From positions 62,001-126,000 of the forward strand of contig JACRPA010000003.1 in NCBI GenBank assembly GCA_016214145.1: DNA of 64,000 bases, in the 5' to 3' direction. The stretch's first letter is position 1; each line of letters starts with the position of its first letter. The notes under the pieces were generated by a model, which saw nothing but the letters and a program-made list of their open reading frames with translations, had not been told where the DNA came from and did no database searches. The position numbers were made by a program, and so were the translations under genes. Source of the DNA: Rhodocyclales bacterium (lineage in GTDB: Bacteria; Pseudomonadota; Gammaproteobacteria; Burkholderiales; Rhodocyclaceae). Positions 8,806 through 17,228 of the stretch are shown here, one piece after another.

Positions 8806-9606
8806 ATGAACGACCAGGTATTGCTTTCAATCCGCGGCGCCATCGCCACGCTCACCCTGAACCGCCCGCAGGCGATGAATTCGCTCGGGCTGGAAATGGG
8901 CCAGGCGTTCCTGGCGCGTGTCGAGGAACTGCAGAAGGCGGCGGGCGTGAAGGCCGTCGTCGTCACCGGCGCCGGCGACCACTTCATGGCCGGCGGCGAC
9001 ATCAAGGAATTCCACACCATGGTGGGCGCGGCGCCGGCGGAGCGCGAGCGCGCCTTCGGCAAGCTGATCGGCGAACTGATCAACCCGGCCGTCGAGATCC
9101 TGCGCGGCCTGCCGCAGCCGGTGCTGGGCAAGATCCGCGGCGCCTGCGCCGGCTTCGGCTTTTCGCTGATGGCCGGCTGCGACATGGTGGTGGCGGCCGA
9201 CAACGCCTATTTCACCACCGGCTATTCGCTGCTCGGCACCACCGCCGACGGCGGCGGCACCTGGTTCCTGCCGCGCCTGGTCGGCGCCCGCAAGGCGGCC
9301 GAACTGACCTTTCTCGCCGAGCGCCTCGATGCGCAGCAGGCGCTGGCCCTCGGCCTGCTCAATCGCGTCGTCCCGCCGGCCGAACTCGACGCGGCCTGCG
9401 AGGCGCTGGCCATCCGGCTCGCCTCGGGGCCATCCTTCGCCTTTGCCAATGCCAAGCGCCTGCTCAACCGCTCGCTGACCGCCTCCCTCGCCGACCAGTT
9501 GACGGCGGAAGCCGCCTCGTTCGGCCGCTGCAGCGCCACCGCCGATTTCGCCGAGGGCGTCGCCGCCTTCGTCGAGAAGCGCAAGCCCGCCTTCAAGGGG
9601 GATTGA
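8806..9606 (+). CDS. Enoyl-CoA hydratase/isomerase family protein
   Basis: A 266-residue stand-alone crotonase. Oxyanion-hole segments are seen at HFMAGGDIKEFH and IRGACAGFGFSLMAGCDMVV. The residue after the second loop is followed by YFTTGYSLLGTTADGGGTWFLPR rather than the classic Glu-x-x-x-G, so both catalytic Glu positions should be checked before assuming hydratase activity; isomerase is possible. It sits 12 bp after fadA and is the last acyl-CoA gene of the operon. Confidence 0.88.
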   Translation: MNDQVLLSIRGAIATLTLNRPQAMNSLGLEMGQAFLARVEELQKAAGVKAVVVTGAGDHFMAGGDIKEFHTMVGAAPAERERAFGKLIGELINPAVEILRGLPQPVLGKIRGACAGFGFSLMAGCDMVVAADNAYFTTGYSLLGTTADGGGTWFLPRLVGARKAAELTFLAERLDAQQALALGLLNRVVPPAELDAACEALAIRLASGPSFAFANAKRLLNRSLTASLADQLTAEAASFGRCSATADFAEGVAAFVEKRKPAFKGD

Positions 9607-9642
9607 TCCGTCCTGGTTTATTCACGAAAGGAGCAAGTTGAA

Positions 9643-10110
9643 ATGAGAATTGCGACTACCCTGCTTTTCGTCGGCGCCCTGCTGGCCCTGCCCGTCGCGG
9701 CCGAAATCACCGCCAAGAAGGATCATGTCACGGGCAGCAAGAACCTCGATGTCATCCGCCTGGACGGCGCCACGCTGTTCGGCAGCGCCGAGGACGTTCT
9801 CACGCCGGGCGGCAAGAAGGCCCTCGACAAGGTGGTCAGCGACAATCCGGTGCTGGTCATGAGGAAGATCAAGGTCACCGGCCACACGGACAACATGGGC
9901 ACTGCCGACGACAACCGCAAGCTCTCCCTGCGCCGGGCCGAGGCCGTGCGCAAGTACCTCATCTCGCGGGATGGCAATTTCCGCATCGACGTTGCCGGAC
10001 TCGGCGAAACCAGGCCGCTGGTGCAGTGCGATGCCAAAAAGCCGCGGGCGGAGCTGATTCGCTGCCTGGCGCCCAACCGGCGAGTCGAAATCGAGCAGGT
10101 CCACGAGTGA
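9643..10110 (+). CDS. OmpA-family C-terminal domain protein
   Basis: A 155-residue exported protein: a signal peptide (MRIATTLLFVGALLALPVAA) and one OmpA-like peptidoglycan-binding domain covering the rest, with DGATLFGSAEDVL, VTGHTDN and LSLRRAEAVRKYL. Such domains bind diaminopimelate in peptidoglycan from the periplasm. There is no beta-barrel and no lipobox. A good AAAGGAG ribosome-binding site precedes the ATG. It is separate in function from the acyl-CoA operon before it. Confidence 0.9.
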   Translation: MRIATTLLFVGALLALPVAAEITAKKDHVTGSKNLDVIRLDGATLFGSAEDVLTPGGKKALDKVVSDNPVLVMRKIKVTGHTDNMGTADDNRKLSLRRAEAVRKYLISRDGNFRIDVAGLGETRPLVQCDAKKPRAELIRCLAPNRRVEIEQVHE

Positions 10111-10163
10111 CCCTGTAGCGCGGCGGGCGGATCGAGGCCGGCGGGGCGCGCGCCGGCGTTCCC

Positions 10164-11003
10164 TCATTCGCCCTGTCCCAGCCGCAGCGCCTCCCTCACC
10201 ACCTGGGGCGAGCCGATCACGCTGACGTGGTCGATTCCCTCCAGGACCGCCAGTTCCGCGGCAATGCCGCGCTGCCGCAGGGCCTTCGCATACTCCCGCG
10301 ACAGGGCCGGCGGCGTCACCGCATCCCTTTCTCCGACCATCACCGCCACCCGCGCCTGCGCCGGGATGCGCGCCACCCAGTCGATGGCGGATTCGCTTGT
10401 CCATGGCGTTCCGGACCGCCCCGACATGGCGCGCCACGCCGGCACATTGCAGGGACAGGCCACCAGCACCGCGGCATCGGCCAGTCCCGCATGCCGGCCG
10501 AGCATGACGGCCGCCATTGCCGCACCGCCGGAATGGCCCAGCAGGACCAGCCGGTCCGCCTTGTGGAAGTCCTTCAGCCGGGCCACGGCGTCCGCAACGA
10601 TGTCGATGTTCGCCGCCGTGAAGTTGTCCGCCCTGCCGGCGGCGTTTCCGCTGGATGAATTCCCCGTGTCGTCGTTGTAGCCGGGGCGGATCAGCGCCAC
10701 CGCGACGGCGCCGGGCGCGCCCTGGGCGGCCAGCGCCTCCGCCACCCTGTATTGCGAGGTGGCCGGCGAGCCGGAGGTATGGTTGCCGTGCAGCAGGACA
10801 TACAGCGTGCGGGGAGGGGGACCGCCCGCCTTGCCGTAAGTCCGGGCGATCAGGCATTCCGCGCCGCCGGTGACCCGCGTCACCTGGTCGGGCGCGGCGC
10901 AGGGCGCGGCGCAGGCCGGGCGGAAGGCCAGCGCGGCCAGGAGGAGTCCGGCGGCGCGGGAAACCCGCGGATTTCCGCGCCGCGTCGCGCAGGCCTTCGC
11001 CAC
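10164..11003 (-). CDS. Exported alpha/beta hydrolase
   Basis: A 279-residue protein with an N-terminal hydrophobic signal (LLLAALAFRPACA). The alpha/beta-hydrolase core shows an oxyanion-region VLLHGNHTSGS, nucleophile elbow LVLLGHSGGAAMAA, an acid in VGERDAVTPP and a C-terminal His in GIDHVSVIG. The start is GTG at 11003, one base after the stop of the upstream ThDP gene, which suggests coupled translation. Substrate unknown; it could be an esterase or lipase-like enzyme. Confidence 0.8.
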   Translation of the reverse strand: MAKACATRRGNPRVSRAAGLLLAALAFRPACAAPCAAPDQVTRVTGGAECLIARTYGKAGGPPPRTLYVLLHGNHTSGSPATSQYRVAEALAAQGAPGAVAVALIRPGYNDDTGNSSSGNAAGRADNFTAANIDIVADAVARLKDFHKADRLVLLGHSGGAAMAAVMLGRHAGLADAAVLVACPCNVPAWRAMSGRSGTPWTSESAIDWVARIPAQARVAVMVGERDAVTPPALSREYAKALRQRGIAAELAVLEGIDHVSVIGSPQVVREALRLGQGE

Positions 11004-11004
11004 C

Positions 11005-12738
11005 TTATCCGGTCACCTTGCGCACCAATGCACGGCTCACCATGCGCAGGCGCTGCGCCAGCGGGAAGCGCTTGAAGTTGGTCTTCACCGCGCCCTTGGT
11101 GAAGGCGGTGCGCTTGGAGTAGTCGATGTTCACATCCACCACCACCGGCCGTCCCGTCGCGGCGATGCGGCGCGCTTCGGCGATGCTGCCGGCGATGGCC
11201 GCGTCGTTCTCCATGCGGATGTAGGCCGCGCCGGTCGCCAGCGCGACGCCTTCGAGGTTCACCGAGCCGAGCACGGCGCAGGGCTTGCGGTTGTAGGGGA
11301 TTTCCTGCGCCTGGGCGATCTGCGACAGCTCGCCGTCGTGGAAGACGAAGTAGGCGATGCCGAGGCTCTCCTTGGTCGCGGTGAGGATTTCCATGCAGGT
11401 CATCATGAAGGCGCCGTCGCCGACGATGGAGAACACCTCGCGTTCAGGGCAAGACAGCTTGGCGCCGACTGCGGCGGGAACGGCATAGCCCATGCAGTTG
11501 AAGTCGGTCGGCAGGATCAGGCAGCGCGAGGCATGCACGGGGAAGAGCTCGGCGGTGAGGAAGGTGTGGTTGCCGTCGTCCACCGTGGCGATGGCGTCGT
11601 CGGGCATCTGCTTTCTCAACTCGTCGAAGAAGCGCGCCGGGTTCACGCGGCCCTTGCCGTCGTGGGCATACCACTCCTCGCGGTAGGCCTGCTTGTCGCG
11701 GCGGATCTGTTCCTGCGGGCCGCTGCCGGCCGGCCGCGCCGCGCCGCGCGCGCGCAATTCAAAAGTCAGTCTCTGCAGCACGGCGGCGGCGTCGCCTTCG
11801 AGGGCCACTTTCGCCGGGTAGTTCTTGCTGAACACCTCGGGATTGATGTCGATGTGCACCAGGTTCTCCGGCACGGTCACACCGAAGCTGCCGGTGGCCA
11901 GCTCGCCGAAGCGCGTGCCGACGGCGAGCAGTGCGTCGCAGTCGGCGAAGGCGTTGCGCGAGGCGGGCGCCGCGTGCGGGCCGAAGCTGAAGCCGGCGTG
12001 CAGCGGATGCGCCGCCGGGAACACCGACTGGCCCTGCAGCGTGGTGGCCACCGGCGCCTGCAGGAACTCGGCGATTTCGGCCAGTTGCGGCAGCGCGTCC
12101 ACCGCGCCCCAGCCGGCGAAGAGGCCGGGCCGCTTCGCCGCCAGCAGCAGGTCGGCGGCGCGGGCGATGTCGGCCTGCGCCGGCAGGGACTTCGCCGGCG
12201 GCGGCACGCAGGGGGGCAGTTCGCCCACTTCCTCCGGGAACAGCTGCAGGTTCACCGGCAGCTCGACGAAGACCGGGCCCGGTTCGCCCGTGGTGGCGAT
12301 GCGATAGGCCTCATAAATCGTCGGCACGACGTCGGCGTGGCGCGTGATGTGGAAGCTGGCCTTGGTCAGCGGCTTCATGAAGGCGTGCTGGTCGATCTCG
12401 TGCAACTGGTAGCGCTTGCCGAGGTCGGTGCGGATGCCGCCGGTGATCACCAGCATCGGCACGCCGGCCAGCAGCGCCTCGGCGATTCCGCTTGAAGCGT
12501 GGGTCAGGCCGGCCGCCGGCACGATGGCCAGCGTGCCGACCGTGCCGGAGACGCGGCTCACCGCGTCGGCGATGAAGGAGGCGCTGCCCTCGTGGGTGAC
12601 GAGGACCGGCGTGATCTTTTCCGACTTGTTCAGCTCGTCGTAGAACTCGGTGTTCTGCACGCCGGGGATGCCGAAGGTGAACTTCACGCCGAGCTGCTCG
12701 AGGGCATGCACGGCGAGCCAGGCTGCGGTCTTTTTCAT
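11005..12738 (-). CDS. Thiamine-diphosphate-dependent enzyme, acetolactate synthase-like
   Basis: A 577-residue ThDP enzyme in the usual three-domain order: N-terminal pyrimidine-binding domain with catalytic Glu in VTHEGSASFIADAVSR (about 50), a central domain, and a C-terminal pyrophosphate domain with GDGAFMMTCMEI. The ATG follows AAGGAGGAAAT. No regulatory small subunit is nearby, so true branched-chain biosynthesis is unlikely; benzoylformate decarboxylase-like or oxalyl-CoA-like roles are alternatives. It is translated just ahead of an exported hydrolase. An R2 element lies antisense at 11759-11784 and is read as part of LQRLTFELRA in the central domain region. Confidence 0.82.
   Translation of the reverse strand: MKKTAAWLAVHALEQLGVKFTFGIPGVQNTEFYDELNKSEKITPVLVTHEGSASFIADAVSRVSGTVGTLAIVPAAGLTHASSGIAEALLAGVPMLVITGGIRTDLGKRYQLHEIDQHAFMKPLTKASFHITRHADVVPTIYEAYRIATTGEPGPVFVELPVNLQLFPEEVGELPPCVPPPAKSLPAQADIARAADLLLAAKRPGLFAGWGAVDALPQLAEIAEFLQAPVATTLQGQSVFPAAHPLHAGFSFGPHAAPASRNAFADCDALLAVGTRFGELATGSFGVTVPENLVHIDINPEVFSKNYPAKVALEGDAAAVLQRLTFELRARGAARPAGSGPQEQIRRDKQAYREEWYAHDGKGRVNPARFFDELRKQMPDDAIATVDDGNHTFLTAELFPVHASRCLILPTDFNCMGYAVPAAVGAKLSCPEREVFSIVGDGAFMMTCMEILTATKESLGIAYFVFHDGELSQIAQAQEIPYNRKPCAVLGSVNLEGVALATGAAYIRMENDAAIAGSIAEARRIAATGRPVVVDVNIDYSKRTAFTKGAVKTNFKRFPLAQRLRMVSRALVRKVTG
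11759..11784 (+). repeat. R2 element, copy 2 (antisense in ThDP gene)
   Basis: AAAAGTCAGTCT followed by CTGCAGCACGGCGG. It lies in the coding region of the ThDP enzyme on the opposite strand and keeps the frame open. Confidence 0.7.
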
Positions 12739-12765
12739 ATTTCCTCCTTGCTCAGCAAATTGTCC

Positions 12766-12825
12766 CGTAGGTCGGGCTTCAGCCCGACAACTACCGCTGC
12801 AGTCGGGTTGAAGCCCGACCTACGG
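12766..12825. repeat. R1 palindromic repeat, copy 2
   Basis: GTAGGTCGGGCTTCAGCCC and GGGTTGAAGCCCGACCTAC arms around a short loop between two minus-strand genes. The right arm supplies the TAG stop of the FAD-dependent dehydrogenase (12820-12822). Confidence 0.85.
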
Positions 12826-14430
12826 GGTGCGCCCGGCGATGGATTTTCCGGCGATGCGGCCGGAGAGCACGCAGCAGCCGAGGAAGGTGCCTTCCAGCGC
12901 GCGCAGGCCGTGGCTGCCGCCGCCGCCGAAGCCGGTCGCCTCGCCCGCCGCGTAGAGGCGCGGGATCGGGTTGCCGGCGCTGTCCAGCACGCGGCTGTGC
13001 AGGTCGGTCTGGATGCCGCCGAGGCTCTTGCGGCTGATGATGAATTCGCGGATGGCGATCAGCGGCAGCGCCTTGTGGTCGAGGATCTTCTGGAACTTGC
13101 AGGTGCGCACGCGATCGCCCTTCCACTGCCGCAGCAGGGCCAGGCGCTTGAGCTGCTCATCCTCGAAATGCGCCGGGCCGCGCGCGATCTGCGCGTCGTA
13201 CCTGGTCAATGCCCCGGCCAGCGTCTCCAGGTCGACCGCCTTGTCGCCCTGCAGCGCATTCATCTTCGCCACCAGCGCCGGCAGCGTGTCGGCGACGACG
13301 ACGTCCTCGCAATTCGCCGTCAAGGTGTCGACCAGCCAGCGGTTGCCGAAGAGCAGGTCGCGCAGGAAGGCCAGCCTCTTCTTGTCGCGGATGGACGGGT
13401 TGAACTCGGCGCCGGAGACGGCCAGCTCCTTCAGCGCGATTTTGCGGTTGAGGATCTGCCAGGAATACTGACGTTCGGTGGCGCAGACGCGGGTGACCAG
13501 GTCGCGCGTGTCGAAGCCCGTCACCAGCGGCGGGGCGAAGCGCTGGCCCTGCCAGTCCGTCCAGATCGCCGAACGCGGCGGCACGACGGAGAGGCCGTGA
13601 TTCGGCTTCCTCGGCTGCCAGTGGCGCACGCCGGCGGCGTAGTCCCACATCCTGTCCAGGTGCGTGATGTTTCCGCCGATCCTGCCGACCGCGTCGTGCA
13701 GCGTGCCGTCGGCGTAGCGGTGCGAGCCGTTGAGGATGGTCTGCGGCGGCGTGCGCCAGTCGGCGTGCCAGTTCTGCCGCACCCGCTCCAGGCTGCCGTT
13801 GATGCCGCCCGCGGCGACGACGATGGCCTCGCCGAAGGCTTCGAAAGGCTCGCCGCCTTCTTCCAGCGCGCCGCTGCAGCCGCTGATGCCGCCCATCAGC
13901 GTGGTGAACGATTCGACGCGATGGCCGAAGTGCAGCGTGAGCTTCGCCGCGTTCGGATGGTTGCGCAGCCGCGCGATGAGCTGGACGGCCAGCTCGCGGC
14001 CGGTGCCCCAGACGATGTGGAAGCGCGCCACCGAGTTGCCCGGCGTGTGCAGGCCGCGCTCGATCCAGTGCGGCACCGGGAAGAAACCGATGCCGTTGGC
14101 CTTGAGCCACAGGTAGACCTCGTCGTGGCAGCGTTCGGTGTAGGCCTCGGCCCAGCGCCGCGGCCAGTGGTCCCCGGCGCCGAATTCGGCGAAGGCGCAC
14201 CAGTCGGCGAAGGCCTGCGCGGGGGAATCCCGGATGCCGTTGCGCTTCTGCTCGCGGCTGCCGACGACGAAGATGCCGCCGAAGCTCTCCTTCGCCAGGC
14301 CGCCGAAGTTCTCCTCGCCGTCGCGGTCGAGGATCGCCACGCTCTTGCCGGCGTCCAGCAATTCCAGCGCAGCGCAGATGCCCGCCAGGCCGCCGCCGAT
14401 GATGACGACGTCGCTCTTGTAGGTTCGCAT
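12820..14430 (-). CDS. FAD-dependent dehydrogenase (KstD/fumarate-reductase fold)
   Basis: A 536-residue flavoprotein. The N-terminal dinucleotide-binding motif is VVIIGGGLAGICAALELL, followed by the acidic strand end AILDRDGEENFGG. A C-terminal FAD contact RLYAAGEATGFGGGGSHG is typical of the FAD-binding-dehydrogenase group related to 3-ketosteroid dehydrogenase and flavocytochrome c. It probably removes hydrogens alpha-beta to a carbonyl; the substrate is unknown. A GAGGAGACACACATG start is clear. The stop codon is donated by the palindromic repeat at its 3' end. Confidence 0.85.
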   Translation of the reverse strand: MRTYKSDVVIIGGGLAGICAALELLDAGKSVAILDRDGEENFGGLAKESFGGIFVVGSREQKRNGIRDSPAQAFADWCAFAEFGAGDHWPRRWAEAYTERCHDEVYLWLKANGIGFFPVPHWIERGLHTPGNSVARFHIVWGTGRELAVQLIARLRNHPNAAKLTLHFGHRVESFTTLMGGISGCSGALEEGGEPFEAFGEAIVVAAGGINGSLERVRQNWHADWRTPPQTILNGSHRYADGTLHDAVGRIGGNITHLDRMWDYAAGVRHWQPRKPNHGLSVVPPRSAIWTDWQGQRFAPPLVTGFDTRDLVTRVCATERQYSWQILNRKIALKELAVSGAEFNPSIRDKKRLAFLRDLLFGNRWLVDTLTANCEDVVVADTLPALVAKMNALQGDKAVDLETLAGALTRYDAQIARGPAHFEDEQLKRLALLRQWKGDRVRTCKFQKILDHKALPLIAIREFIISRKSLGGIQTDLHSRVLDSAGNPIPRLYAAGEATGFGGGGSHGLRALEGTFLGCCVLSGRIAGKSIAGRTP

Positions 14431-14771
14431 GTGTGTCTCCTCGCGGACGGGAGGCCGCCCGGCGCGGGTTTTGTTTTGTGCCGATTACCCGCAAAACGAA
14501 AGCATAGCGCAATGCGGCGCGCGTGAGTCGTTGCCCGACGACACGCCAAGTCCTTGCCGCGCAAGGCTTCGTGTCGCAGGGCGGAATCGGCGTCGGCGGG
14601 GGACGACGGATTCTGCGGCGGATTCGCCAGGCGGCGCTGTGCTGCGACGCCATGCGTCTGATCCGTAGGCGGAAACGCGAACAGGCACGCCGCTTGCCTA
14701 TGCCATTACCCGGGGCCGCCGGCATCGCGCGGCCCTGCAGCAAAGCGTTTCATTTCAAAAAAGGAGTCACT
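14431..14771. other. Divergent intergenic region, no gene recognised
   Basis: About 340 bp between the FAD dehydrogenase and the bactofilin gene must hold both promoters. It contains a weak inverted repeat (GGGTTTTGTTTT near 14467 against CGCAAAACGAAAG near 14490). Open frames here have no family resemblance or ribosome-binding site. Confidence 0.4.
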
Positions 14772-15371
14772 ATGCTCGACAAGATGCAACTCTTCGGCAA
14801 ACAGAACGAACCCCAGCGTCCCGGCGCTCCGGCACTCCGCAAACCCGGCGAGCCCGCCACCACGGCCAACATTGGGCCGCCACGACCCGAGTCGCCGTCC
14901 GCCCCTTCAGCGGCCGCCAGGGCCGGCGACAAGCCCGAACTCCCGGAGGGCAGCCGTCTCATTGTCGGTCCCGACATCAAGCTCAAGGGCGCCGAGATCA
15001 GCGATTGCGGCACGCTTGTCGTCGAGGGGCGGGTCGAGGCGGTGCTCGACAGCCAGGCCATCCAGATCGCCGAGCAGGGCGCCTTCTCGGGCCGCGTCGT
15101 CATCGACGTGGCCGAGATTCGCGGTCATTTCGAAGGCGACCTGCTGGCGCGCAAGAGGCTGGTGGTGCACGCGACGGGACAGGTCTCCGGCAAGATCCGC
15201 TACGGCAAGATCGTCATCGAGGAGGGCGGCGAAGTCTCCGGCGACGTGCGCTCGCTCGCCTCCGAGCAGGCCGCCCCCGCTGCGTCGGCGGTGCTCGACG
15301 AGACGAAACGGCCCGAGTTGCTGGTCGGGCTGGATGCCGCACGTCCCCGTACCGCTTCCTTCCAGAAGTAG
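14772..15371 (+). CDS. Bactofilin family cytoskeletal protein
   Basis: A 199-residue bactofilin. A Pro-rich N-terminal tail (to about residue 55) is followed by the DUF583 beta-helix: SRLIVGPDIKLKGAEI, LVVEGRVEA, HFEGDLLARKRLVV, ATGQVSGKIRYGKIVIEEGGEVSGD, the repeating hydrophobic-Gly pattern of the polymer. Bactofilins polymerise without nucleotide and scaffold cell-wall or polar processes. The ATG at 14772 follows AAAAAAGGAG. The gene ends just ahead of a clear intrinsic terminator. Confidence 0.93.
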   Translation: MLDKMQLFGKQNEPQRPGAPALRKPGEPATTANIGPPRPESPSAPSAAARAGDKPELPEGSRLIVGPDIKLKGAEISDCGTLVVEGRVEAVLDSQAIQIAEQGAFSGRVVIDVAEIRGHFEGDLLARKRLVVHATGQVSGKIRYGKIVIEEGGEVSGDVRSLASEQAAPAASAVLDETKRPELLVGLDAARPRTASFQK

Positions 15372-15388
15372 ACCCCACTCCTCCCCTT

Positions 15389-15419
15389 TTCGGGCGCCGC
15401 AAGGGTGCCCGTTTTTTTG
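15389..15419 (+). terminator. Rho-independent terminator of the bactofilin gene
   Basis: Stem CGGGCGCC/GGGTGCCCG with a short loop followed by TTTTTTT, 18 bp after the bactofilin stop. Confidence 0.85.
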
Positions 15420-15420
15420 G

Positions 15421-15471
15421 GGGGCCTGTTCACACTAATTCTGTCCGACAGAATTAGTGTGAACAGGCCCC
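15421..15471. repeat. Perfect 25-1-25 palindrome (R6), copy 1
   Basis: The left arm begins GGGGCCTGTTCACACTAATT and the right arm is its exact reverse complement around one central base. It lies between the bactofilin terminator and metY. A diverged copy lies at 23268-23316. Confidence 0.85.
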
Positions 15472-15517
15472 TGCCGGGCTGGCATAATGGAAGTCGACAC
15501 GGACCTCGGCGAGCGCC

Positions 15518-16813
15518 ATGCCCGACAGGAAATACGGCTTCGAAACCCTGTGCCTGCACGCGGGCAGCCAGCCCGACGCCGCCACCGGCGCACGGGCGGT
15601 GCCGATCTACCAGACCACCTCCTTCGTTTTCGATTCCGCCGAGCACGCCGCCAGCCTGTTCAACCTGCAGACCTTCGGCAACGTCTATTCGCGCATTTCC
15701 AATCCCACGGTGGCGGTGCTGGAGGAGCGCGTCGCCGCGCTCGAAGGCGGCCGCGCCGCCCTCGCCGCCGCCACCGGCCAGTCGGCGCAACTGGTGGCCC
15801 TGCTCACCCTGTGCGAGGCCGGCGACCACATCGTCTCGGCCAGCACGCTCTACGGCGGCACCTACTCGCAGCTCGACTTCAATTTCCGCAAGCTCGGCAT
15901 CGAGACGACCTTCGTCGATCCCGACGAGCCGGAGAACTTCCGCCGCGCCATCACGCCGAAGACGAAATGTCTCTATGCCGAGACCATCGGCAATCCGCGC
16001 GGCAACGTGCTCGACATCGCCGCCGTGGCGGCCGTCGCGCGCGAGGCCGGCCTGCCGCTGCTGATCGACAACACCTTCGCCTCGCCGTATCTGTGCCGGC
16101 CGATCGAGCACGGCGCCGACATCGTCGTGCATTCGGCCACCAAGTTCATCGGCGGCCACGGCACCACCATGGGCGGCGTCATCGTCGAATCGGGCAAGTT
16201 TCCCTGGGACAACGGCAACTTTCCGCAGATGACCGAGCCCTCGCAGGGCTACCACGGCGTGCGCTTCTTTGAAACCTTCGGCGACTTCGGCTTCACCATG
16301 CGCGCCCGCTTCGAGACGCTGCGCACGCTGGGGCCGGCGCTCTCGCCGCTGAATGCCTGGCTGCTGCTGCAGGGCCTGGAGACGCTGCACGTGCGCATGG
16401 AGCGCCATGTCGCCAATGCCCAGGCGGTGGCGGAATTCCTCGCCGCGCATCCGCGCGTCGCCTGGGTGAACCATGCCGGCCTGGCGAACAATCCGTACCA
16501 TGCGCTGGCGCGGAAATATCTGCCGAAGGGCGCCGGTTCCATCTTCACCTTCGGCATCAAGGGTGGCGAGAAGGACGGGAGGCGGGCCGGCGAGAAATTC
16601 ATCGAGAGCGTACAGTTCCTCTCGCACCTGGCCAATGTGGGCGACGCCAAGACGCTGGTGATCCACCCGGCCTCGACCACGCACCGCCAGTTGAGCGGGG
16701 AGCAGCAGGCGAAGGCCGGCGTCTCGCCCGACATGATCCGCCTGTCGGTCGGGCTGGAGACGCTCGACGACATTTTGTGGGACATCGACCAGGCGCTCGA
16801 AAAGAGCGCATGA
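15518..16813 (+). CDS. metY: O-acetylhomoserine sulfhydrylase (MetY-like)
   Basis: A 431-residue PLP enzyme of the Cys/Met-metabolism group. The start MPDRKYGFETLCLHAGSQPD and the length of about 430 fit the O-acetylhomoserine type rather than MetB/MetC (about 390). The PLP lysine is in VVHSATKFIGGHGT, and HPASTTHRQLS near the C-terminus is typical. It makes homocysteine from O-acetylhomoserine and sulfide in methionine synthesis. The stop is followed six bases on by the DUF2802 gene. Confidence 0.92.
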   Translation: MPDRKYGFETLCLHAGSQPDAATGARAVPIYQTTSFVFDSAEHAASLFNLQTFGNVYSRISNPTVAVLEERVAALEGGRAALAAATGQSAQLVALLTLCEAGDHIVSASTLYGGTYSQLDFNFRKLGIETTFVDPDEPENFRRAITPKTKCLYAETIGNPRGNVLDIAAVAAVAREAGLPLLIDNTFASPYLCRPIEHGADIVVHSATKFIGGHGTTMGGVIVESGKFPWDNGNFPQMTEPSQGYHGVRFFETFGDFGFTMRARFETLRTLGPALSPLNAWLLLQGLETLHVRMERHVANAQAVAEFLAAHPRVAWVNHAGLANNPYHALARKYLPKGAGSIFTFGIKGGEKDGRRAGEKFIESVQFLSHLANVGDAKTLVIHPASTTHRQLSGEQQAKAGVSPDMIRLSVGLETLDDILWDIDQALEKSA

Positions 16814-16819
16814 GGAAGA

Positions 16820-17218
16820 ATGAATATGGAGTTCTTCGAGAATTTCGGTTTGCGCGAACTGGTGATCGGCACCGCCGTCCTGCTCGGCGTCTATTCCGGC
16901 ATCGTCATCATCCGCCTGTCGCGCCTGTCGCGGCCGCAGCCCCCCGAGCCGGTCTGGAAAAAGGATCCGGCCGAGTTCGGCCAGCAGATGGTGAAAAGCG
17001 GCATCGAGGCGGAACTCGCCGAGCTGCGCGGCGAAGTGGCCGCGCTGAAGGAGGAAGTCAGCCTGCTCAAGGCGGCGCGCAACGTCTCGCCGCAGTACGG
17101 CGAGGCGGTGGCCATGGCGCAGAAGGGCGTGGCGGCGCAGCAGATCGCCGAGCGCTGCGGCATCTCGGTGGCGGAAGCCGAGATGGTGTGCGCATTGAGC
17201 CGGGCCGGGAACGAATAG
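16820..17218 (+). CDS. DUF2802 domain-containing membrane-anchored protein
   Basis: A 132-residue protein: one N-terminal transmembrane helix (LVIGTAVLLGVYSGIVII), a cytoplasmic coiled segment (about 60-85, GEVAALKEEVSLLKAA), and a C-terminal helix-turn-helix-like DUF2802 region (YGEAVAMAQKGVAAQQIAERCGISVAEAEMV). Function is unknown; relatives occur in beta- and gammaproteobacteria. An AGGAAGA precedes the ATG, and an ATG six bases later (MEFFENF) is an alternative start. Confidence 0.85.
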   Translation: MNMEFFENFGLRELVIGTAVLLGVYSGIVIIRLSRLSRPQPPEPVWKKDPAEFGQQMVKSGIEAELAELRGEVAALKEEVSLLKAARNVSPQYGEAVAMAQKGVAAQQIAERCGISVAEAEMVCALSRAGNE

Positions 17219-17228
17219 GGGAGGGGAG

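Noticed and set aside
11005-12738. Acetolactate synthase for branched-chain amino acids (ilvB)
   Set aside because: No regulatory subunit or ilvC nearby and it is co-translated with an exported hydrolase; only the ThDP family is supported.
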